Assembly: GCA_905250885.1 (NCBI GenBank)
Contig: CAJNOQ010001653.1
Span: forward strand, 1-29,615
DNA from: Didymodactylos carnosus
Taxonomy: Eukaryota; Rotifera; Eurotatoria; Philodinida; Philodinidae
Length of the DNA stretch: 29,615 bases
Direction of reading: 5' to 3'
The position numbers and the translations under genes were made by a program. The notes beneath the pieces are model-generated. The model saw only the letters and a program-made list of their open reading frames with translations, was not told where the DNA came from and ran no database searches. Numbering within the stretch: position 1 is the stretch's first letter; each line of letters starts with the position of its first letter. Of this stretch, positions 22,016-29,615 are shown piece by piece.

Positions 22016-22021
22016 AATAAA
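22016..22021 (+). terminator. Probable HPS4 polyadenylation signal
   Basis: AATAAA lies 66 bases after the HPS4 stop codon, in a T/A-rich context. It is the nearest canonical hexamer on this strand. Confidence 0.45.
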
Positions 22022-23134
22022 TTTACATTATATTTCAGTATTAAATTTAATAGAACTGAAATTAATCGTAAATTGTTCAGTTCATGTAAATAAAACTGAA
22101 ATGATGTGTTATATTATATTGCCATTAGTAATTTTTTCAATAATATTTTTACTTGCTGCTAAAAATATCAGTACTAATTATCTTTCATGGACAACTGCCT
22201 TGGATATGCTAAGTATGTGCCAGCAGTAGGATGATGAATATAATCTTTCTATCACTCGCATCTAGCTCCTAATCAATTACCATTCAATACATCATTCATG
22301 TAGGTTTTTTATAATGATTTGTATTACACAAGGTAAAGTTTCGAATAAAATTTTCATGACCAATGTGCGTATTGTGCGTATTTATATAGTAGTATACTAC
22401 CGACAGAGTTGAAAATTCTTAAATTAACAATACAAAAATTGGTCAGTACCAAAAAGTCATCAAACTTTTTTCTTTATAAACATTTCTTTCCTCTCTTTGA
22501 TGAAATAGCAGACAAAGACGAGAAATGTTTTGTTCTGTAAAGAAAAGATTTCTCTATACTTGAATAAACACACTTGCATGTAAAATTGATTGACAAAGTT
22601 CAAAGCGAACGATACGGAACCAATTACCAAAATAATTCCCTAACTAAGACGATAATGTTGACAAGTTATAATCTGTTATAATAGTTGAAAATCTAAAAAT
22701 TATTAACACTTCAGAGCATCTTAATTAATCTACAGTATATTTTAATGGCATGATCATTTAAAGTCATCGGAATAATGAAACACGAACAATGAATTTGTCA
22801 CTATTATCGCGAGAAACACTTCGATTCTGTTTGTAATTTATAATATTATTGAAAAGTAAACTCACTGAAGAAAATGTATAATTCATAAGTTAGAATATAT
22901 ATATATGTGTGTATGTGTGTGTAAAATGCCTATTAAGAAAGACGTTAGCTTATTATCTATTGACAAAATTTCTGATTCTACAGAGACAGTAAATCTGTCA
23001 TTCATACTGATAGTTTCTTGATGTATATTCCGTTTAGAATTATTCTGACAAATTATGATTCAATTAATTTGTTTAAAAATATTTCTATCATTCTGCAAGA
23101 AAAAAATAAGATATTTTGTACAAAAAGTTTGTAT
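22022..23134. other. Convergent intergenic region
   Basis: The 3' flanks of HPS4 (plus) and the receptor gene (minus) meet here. Short AT/GT microsatellite at about 22898-22922. No gene, long repeat or structured RNA that I can support. Confidence 0.5.
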
Positions 23135-26100
23135 TTATCTTGGAAACATAACAGCCAATGAAATGATAATAGCAGATAGATAAATGAAGAAAAGTGCTCG
23201 ATCCAGAACTAATGCTAATTGTCTCCAATCATTAATAAGTTTCGCTTTTACTTCTTTATCTTCTATTCGTTTTCTTGTTGTACGTAAATAATCGCGAATC
23301 TCTTTTAAATCAGTCTCAACCGTAATAAATGTAATATTTAATTCTGTAATAGGTTCCTGCTTGCTATTACCTAAAGCTGAAATAGCAGGTGTTGTTTGCT
23401 GAAACGGATAATAATGTGATATATGATCACTATCGTTTTCAAATGCTCCATAATCTTTTCCATCGCCACTACCAGAAGAATAATGGTGATTATTTGTTGA
23501 TAATGCTGCTCGTTTTTCATGAAACGATTTAAAACGTTCTTTTAGTAATTCAAATTTTTCAAATTTATCACCATCGCACGTAGTTTTTATTGCTAACATG
23601 CCATTAGCAGCATGTTGTTGATATGGATTCGTGTACGGTACCATACGAAAAAATCGTGCCAACCATTCAAGAAAAATCTAAATATAAAATCATAAATAAA
23701 TAGTAGGATAGTAATAATAAAGAAAATTTACCTTTCTTAATAAATTTGGCATTGGTCCGTCACCTCGGAAGTAAATATGTACAACAATCGCACACAAAAA
23801 TGATGATGTAGCAATCATTCCCATGTTTAAACAATAATAAGCACCTAGAATAACAGACAAATGATACATATCTATAACTAAAAGATGCTTAGTTCTTACC
23901 TATTCTGGGTATGTGTTCTGCATTAGATGGCATATTTTTATATAATAAAAGCAATAACACGAAGAATGATGTAAAGATGTTCATACCTAAAAGCAAAAAA
24001 TCATTTGATATCTTTTATATGAATTAGTTTGTTATGTTTACCCAAAACCAATTTGGATGGACTTTCAGGCTAAAAAGAATTTGATCACAAGTTAGATAGT
24101 AAACTGTTTGTCTATATCAAAGTTACTTACCGGAAGCCAAAAGAGAATCATCGTTAAACACGATAAGAGTACACATGGTAATATCAAAATATAATTATAG
24201 AATCCCCCGCGTCGTTCCAAATGGAGAAAAAATTTTAAATCAACATATTTTTCTGGACAACATGAGTAACCGTCAACATATCGTGCGGCATGGTTGCCAA
24301 TTATTGTCCATTCATTTGATTTAACATAATTGTCTAAATTGAACTTTTCTAGACCTTTATAGAATGTTAAATTCACTTTTGATAGATCATATGTCCATGA
24401 ACCAAACTTCATTGAACAATTCTGACGATCGTAAGGAAATCGTCTAATATCAATTTGACACGTGCTTTTAAAAATAGACATTGGTTTCCAAAACACAGTG
24501 CCATTATAATAAACAACAGCTAATACTTCTCGTTTCTCTTCAAGCCGAGTATCGGCACTAAAATATATTATAAGACAAGCTACAACCGACAAAAAGATAT
24601 GATCCTAAGTTGATCAGTTATTTACTGGAAAAATTAACGAACTTTATCCGATCAGAACAGACTAATGCATACGATTCACTTTCTAATGTATACGATGCTT
24701 CAACGGAGGCTTTGTCGTTTAATTTTCATAAAAGCAGGAGCATATTTCACACTTTGTATCCATTCCTCATCAAGATTTCGTTGAACCCCTATCTTTACAG
24801 ATATTATGATTATTTTTCTTCTTTGTTCACTATGATTTATTCCACTGCTACGATCGTTTTGTTTTAGTTGTAGTTTTTTTCAAAAGCTTCAGGCGTCGTT
24901 GTATACACTACTCCATAAAAGTAGCACGATCCGGTAACTAGAATATACCTTGAAGGTTTAAAGTAATCTAGATCGATTTTGACTGAGTTATGAATTTTTT
25001 AATTTTCTGTTTAACGAGCCTAAGATGGGTTTTCAACCTAATATAGGTTTTCACTAGATTTTTAAATTTCACATTCAATGTACATCATAATCATGAACAT
25101 ATAACCATAGAAATCTATGCTTTCGAAAAACGTATGTGAAACGTTTGTCAAAAAGATTAAATGTTCACCATCAACCTAGAGCGAAAATTTTCAATCAAAG
25201 TTTTTTGTTCGAAAACCAAATGTTAAGTATGCTATTCGACCCAGTTTTGTCTGCTGTTCACAAGTATTTTATTCGTTTTGCTATAAAATATAAAGGAAGT
25301 GAAAAGGGCGCAAAATAAGTGAAATGGCGAAGTTCAGAGGTGAGGGTGTAATCTTTTTGACAAACGTTTCACATACGTTTTTCGAAAGCATAGATTTCTA
25401 TGGTTATATGTTCGTGATTATGATGTACATTGAATGTAGACTCTGTAGTAGAAAGAGCGGCCCTTAGTTCCTCATCCTCGCTGTTCTACGTATGTTTCAA
25501 TCGTGGGTGCTCGTTCTCAATAAATTTCCAGAACCACACAATAGTTAACCTTCATATTTTGGCTAGATAATCTACAGACACTGTAGAGCCCTTGATGCGA
25601 ATTTGAGGTCAAAATGATTCACAACTCACTCTATAGAGTAAGTTGTGAATCTTTTTCCGAATTTTCAACAAAAGAAAACAGTCCTCGCCCGTAAAATAAC
25701 TGTATTTCACCTCTCTTAGATCAGGAGTTATTGATGTTTTACGAAAAATAAATGAAACGCTCATATCTCATGAACGATCGTGCAAACGAGGCTCATGCTG
25801 ATCAGCATTCAGTGAGAGCTATGATCTCATACAATTAGAAGTCACTAGCTATCATGCTTCTTGAGTTACATGGAAGTGCTACTTTTGTGGAGTACTGTAT
25901 ATAATGACGCCTAGTCTATGCATTCACCTAAACCTGAGATTCTCATTTCCTATGATTCAGGTGTCGCAGAAGTTCGCCGGATTCGATGATATTCAAAATA
26001 AACGGAAACATCAGATGTCGATCATACTGAGTCTCTTAACAATGTTTCTTTTTAGAAGAAAATTTAAAAATCTAGTGAAAACCTATATTAGGTTGAAAAC

Positions 26101-28696
26101 CCATTTTAGGCTTGTTAAGCAGAAAATTAAAAAATTCATAACTCAGTCAAAATCGATCTAGATTACTTTAAACCTTCAAGATATATTCTACTACTACTTT
26201 TGTTTTTGAAAGGTGTTCTAGAAATTTGGTGAAGATTTTTTGACTAATCTTAAGTATAGACTCTGGTTCGAAAAGTAAATTTTGAAATAGATAGTAAATC
26301 TAAAATTTTTGATATTATAAGTTGAGTACCGCTTTATGTGAATATGTTATTAATTGCCCATGATTTCTTCGTTGTTAATAAAAACTTATTTTTCTGTCAA
26401 TATTCCCCATATAATGTCTTCAAATTCTATCATTAGAAGTGATAGGGATTATGATAGAGTGCAAGTTGCTAATCGTATTCGCTTTGTAAAGAGACTATTA
26501 TTAATAAACATATAGAATATACGTTTTATTTTTCTACACATGTATATCTATGTTACATATTGTTCCACTCTTCCTAAGTCGTTTCAGAAAAAAAATGATG
26601 TACAGATGGTTAATTAACTGACTACTTGTTTTCATCTCTCTCTGAGTATATTGTGTGAAACTCAAAACTAACACGCACATACTAGTTATATAAAGCAACA
26701 TCCGGTGTCCAGATGCTTTTCACGGGAAGTCGAATATCGAATAAGCCTTCTAAATAAAGAAAATATATTTTTTGAAATAAAAGATGAGCTACAGATAGAA
26801 GACGAAACCATTACCATAGTCTTTAGGATCCCATGTGAGTGATCTGTCTTCCCATTCCTGAAATAAACTAATGCAAACTTCGAACAACAAGTAAATTACA
26901 TGTGTAGAAAATGCTGTACTGACATATATTTGCCATTGATTTGTAATTAAGACTTGATTTTTTTCATCCTAAAATAAAAAAAAGGAAAAGATATCATCGT
27001 TATTAATATGTCTTAAATTAGTTGCCTGTTTCCTCCTTGTCTAATCCGCACAAAGACTTCAAAGGTCATATACATCGTTTCAAGTTTCAGTAAGAAAATA
27101 TCAACTTTCGTATCTGTATTCATTTACATCCGTGAAGAACAAGAACTTGCAAAAGTTTTGTTCATTCATATAATTAACAACAACATAATTTTACTTTTCG
27201 ATTTTTCTACTGAAAAAGGAATTCTCACCAAATCTGCGATTTGAATCAGTTGTAGACCAAATCGAACTTCTACTTCTTCGCTCATATTCTTCACCGGTCG
27301 CCCCCATTTCACTTGATAATTATCCAATAGATCACAAATGAGTCGTTGTTCAGCCGTCCAATGTTGGACATTGTTTCTTAGACATTTCTGACCCAGTACA
27401 AGCCAAATACACAATTCTAAAAACGAAAAAAATCTAATATCATCTTTGAGTTAGTGTTTGTCAATTAATATCTAACGTCACGAAACTAGAGATACAAGAT
27501 GATAAACGATCTCAGTATATTTATAATGTGCATACATCGATATGTATTGGATTAGTTTTGTAATTCGATACTGACTATGTTAATGATTTATAAACTGGCT
27601 ATAGATATATCAGGTTCAGTGAATACAAGAATTCAGAGGCTAATTCTGTGTTCTATTTAAAACAAACAAGCAAGTCATAAAACAAATAAAATAGATTAGT
27701 CGATAATATTTTCGAGATAAAAAGACAAGTGATATGCCAGGTATACAAACACTAATATAAGAGTAATCAATATTTAGGTAAAGTTCACTCTTAAATGACA
27801 GGATTATCCTAACAAAGAAATTATTTCGAAGAGTATTTTTTCGATATCGTGAGTAAAATTACGTTTCTTCAAATGGTATATAGTGAGTTCACTAATTATT
27901 TGATTACCTTTATTTTAATGTTTTCCTCATTTATGATAGCAAAAGGACATTTGAAAAAAGAAGATTTGAGCAGCTGAAAGAGTTTCGAATCACAAGATCA
28001 GCGGATGTATGAGAACTCCACCAATATTAGTGAAAGCAGAATTTATGAACAACTCAAATCTCTGAAGTTGATCGGAAGCTTTTTGCAAACAACTAGACAA
28101 GCGAAATCGATGGAAAAACATCAGAAAACATGGCTTCGTAGTCCTCTATGAACTGAATGCAGTTTGATGAAACTATGTTGTGGAGATATATATGCCCACT
28201 ATGCCCACAAATGTTTACTCTATTTGATGAAGTTGTTTTCAAAAAGCTTCCGATCAACTTCAGAGATTTGAGTTGTGCATAGATTCTGTTTTCACCAATA
28301 TTAATGGAGTTCTCATACATCCGCTGCTCTTGAGATTTGAAACTCTTTCTGCTGCTCAGATCTTCTTTTTTTCGGATGTCCTTTCCCTATCATAAATCAG
28401 GAAAACATTAAAAAAATAAAGGTGGCCTGACCATTATTGAACTCATTGTATCCTATCTCTGAAATATATTCAAGAAACCAATTGAGATCGAGTTATTGAA
28501 GTAAATGAAAAACTCTTTTTTCAACAATGGTTTTTGTTGATTCTCTTGAAACTGTATTACATAAGCACAATGTTCATTCCTTTGTACTGAAAAACAAGCA
28601 GATTATGTATAAGAGGCATTAAAAATCTATTTTTCATGGTAGTTATCACCTACCTGAGATTAAAGCAAAACAAAAATAATATTTAGTGTGAGCCAT
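23135..28696 (-). CDS. Alpha-type nicotinic acetylcholine receptor-like Cys-loop channel subunit with atypical pore
   Basis: Plasma-membrane pentameric ligand-gated channel subunit. Ten exons: 28654-28696, 27229-27416, 26924-26968, 26815-26857, 26683-26749, 24131-24557, 24042-24069, 23900-23986, 23732-23844, 23135-23677; 527 residues. Exon 1 plus the start of exon 2 give a hydrophobic signal peptide (about 1-23). Ligand domain: EQRLICDLLDNYQ, DEKNQVLITNQW, LPVKSIWTPDVALYN (loop A), GSWTYD (loop B), Cys-loop Cys162/Cys176 with FPYD, and vicinal Cys228-Cys229 in GYSCCPE, the mark of an alpha subunit. M1 is about 249-270, M2 278-297, M3 about 310-332, a roughly 165-residue cytoplasmic loop, and M4 near the C-terminus. 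The M1-M2 linker is ESPSK rather than the cation-type SGEK; 9' is Thr286 and 20' is Lys297. This pattern resembles invertebrate anion-selective nAChR-like subunits. Introns 1 and 5 are expanded by inverted-repeat elements. The 14-residue first exon is inferred from phase, donor and hydrophobicity. Confidence 0.9.
24906..26210. mobile_element. Nested inverted-repeat elements in nAChR intron 5
   Basis: Intron 24558-26682 (2125 bases) contains three interlocking inverted repeats. Pair A: 24906-24927 with 25876-25897, ends CACTACTCC.../CAGTACTCC complement, each bordered by TA. Pair B: 24938-25069 with 26060-26191, about 132-base arms, nearly identical. Pair C: 25071-25158 with 25350-25437, about 88-base arms, nearly identical. 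A further 36-base hairpin lies at 25616-25651 and a small one at 25572-25586. The A-type end (CAGTACTCCACAAAAGTAG) looks like a Tc1/mariner-type terminus. The right B arm ends in a degraded A-like CTACTTTTGT, so A and B may be ends of related copies, one inserted into another. No transposase frame is seen. Confidence 0.8.
25071..25437. repeat. Inner inverted repeat (pair C) of the nAChR intron 5 element
   Basis: Arms 25071-25158 and 25350-25437 are almost exact reverse complements (for example CATAGAAATCTATGC inside both). A 191-base spacer separates them. It lies directly against the inner edge of the left B arm (25069), so B and C together form a stem broken only on the right side. Confidence 0.85.
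27905..28423. repeat. Foldback element in nAChR intron 1
   Basis: Arms 27905-28094 and 28231-28423 are reverse complements at about 85-90% identity by eye, with ends ACCTTTATTTTAATG and its complement. The central 136 bases are unique. It sits inside the 1237-base first intron (27417-28653). A 75-codon minus-strand frame over the right arm is a by-product of the repeat. No target-site duplication is evident. Confidence 0.85.
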
Positions 28697-29474
28697 TTAG
28701 ATAATATATTATTCTTTATATATTATTAATACATGCATTTATGATAGGTAAGCATCATAAATATTTGGATTACGTGTTATGGATGTTAATGAAAATAATG
28801 TCTCACATATATAAAGAGAAAAAAAACACATCAAACATACAGCCAACTTTAAATTAATTCATTCATACATTCGCTCGTTGAGAGGGTATATTGTCAGTTT
28901 CTTTCTCTCACACTTATCGTTCTTTTTTCTCTGCTCTTCATCAACTTACAGAGTTATTTTTATTTTTCCAGCAAAAAAAGATTTTCTTTATAGAAGATAT
29001 TTCTCTCATATTTCGTCAAATTGCTTGATTTCCAAGTGTTCTGTTCCGATTATATTATTATTTTTTTCACTTGACATGATACTTTACACTGTACAGCGTC
29101 GCATGGGATAATCATGGTATCCGTTCGAAATATTTTTAATCAACAATTTTTATCAGACAAGTGCAAATTATTATTTTTTTCTCTACTAATTTAATTTAGC
29201 AAAAATATCATTTTCAATCATTCTTAAGCCTTTTTCTCTGTCTGTTTGAATTCCCTTCTGTTTTAGAAAGAAAAAGTGGTTCACGTCCAAGATTCATGTA
29301 CAGGACAGGCTTCTGACTTCAAAATGAGATCAAGATACATGAGAGTTGAGGAAACATTGTCAATTGTACTAATTAGTAGCATAAAAAATAACCATTGAAA
29401 TGATGAAAATTTTTTCTATGTATTTAAGATAATATGCACCTACTGCACATAATTATCACATAAAAATTAACTGA
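28697..29474. other. Upstream flank of the receptor gene
   Basis: No supported gene. Read on the minus strand, a TATATAAAG box lies about 20-28 bases before the receptor ATG, and no good splice acceptor precedes that ATG, unlike the other genes. A plus-strand TATATAAAG occurs at about 28807-28815. The 77-codon plus-strand frame starting near 28878 is low-complexity and not credible. Confidence 0.4.
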
Positions 29475-29615
29475 ATGACTTACTGTTATAAGTCACGGGA
29501 AACTTTCATAAAATTGATTGGCACTAATGATATTTGGAAAATGTTTACATTAGTGAAGAAGGAAGGATACCGCTGTGTAATGGTGACAAATCAGGCTCGT
29601 TGGTTTCAAGTAGTA
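29475..29615 (+). CDS. Possible 5' part or internal exon of an unrecognised gene, cut by the window end
   Basis: A 47-codon frame opens at ATG 29475 (directly after an in-frame TGA) and runs off the window. Its composition is unlike the surrounding noncoding AT-rich DNA: balanced residues, two Trp, and stretches such as NDIWKMFTLVKKEGYRCVMV that alternate hydrophobic and charged residues like a folded domain. A TTATAAG just inside could instead be a splice acceptor, making this an internal exon. I cannot name a family. If real, it is divergent from the receptor gene. Confidence 0.35.
   Translation, partial: MTYCYKSRETFIKLIGTNDIWKMFTLVKKEGYRCVMVTNQARWFQVV

Noticed and set aside
28093..28320. 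75-codon minus-strand frame in nAChR intron 1
   Set aside because: It lies mostly over the right arm of the foldback element and is explained by the repeat.
1..29615. CRISPR arrays, bacterial operons or tRNA/rRNA genes
   Set aside because: No regularly spaced direct repeats, no ribosome-binding-site-led gene strings, and no cloverleaf or rRNA core that I could recognise. The window is eukaryotic nuclear DNA.

Overview
The window reads as nuclear DNA of a small-genome invertebrate animal. It is AT-rich, its genes are split by mostly 50-70 bp GT-AG introns, and every recognisable gene is a metazoan orthologue. The very short introns, the AT-rich coding style, and a T-rich YAG acceptor 0-30 bases before the ATG of most genes (which suits spliced-leader trans-splicing) fit a rotifer, probably a bdelloid. 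That assignment is inference; no marker gene in the window proves it.

Layout. Minus strand, about 1.5-9.7 kb: mitochondrial protease subunit CLPP (8 exons), an intronless PHOSPHO1/2-type HAD phosphatase, an unrecognised two-exon coiled-coil/acidic protein, and a short EME1-type partner of MUS81. Plus strand, 11.4-22.0 kb: a 19-exon RAD54L2/ARIP4 SNF2-family ATPase, then a 12-exon HPS4 (BLOC-3 subunit). Minus strand, 23.1-28.7 kb: a 10-exon alpha-type nicotinic acetylcholine receptor-like channel. At the right edge a short plus-strand frame runs off the window. I worked out the exon joins by matching reading frame, splice signals and family motifs; all joins keep frame.

Between and inside the genes lie at least six inverted-repeat (foldback or MITE-like) elements and one degraded Penelope-like GIY-YIG fragment. 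All four introns longer than 700 bp (CLPP intron 5, RAD54L2 intron 16, nAChR introns 1 and 5) owe their length to such insertions, while most other introns stay near the minimum size.

The genes do not form one pathway: mitochondrial proteolysis, phosphate-ester hydrolysis, Holliday-junction/fork processing, chromatin remodelling, lysosome-related organelle biogenesis and ligand-gated signalling sit side by side as ordinary eukaryotic neighbours. The points most worth a second look are the receptor pore (PSK in place of GEK at the M1-M2 linker, Lys at 20'), which predicts an acetylcholine-type receptor that is not a conventional cation channel; the nested inverted repeats in its fifth intron; and the shared internal sequence of two otherwise different foldback elements.
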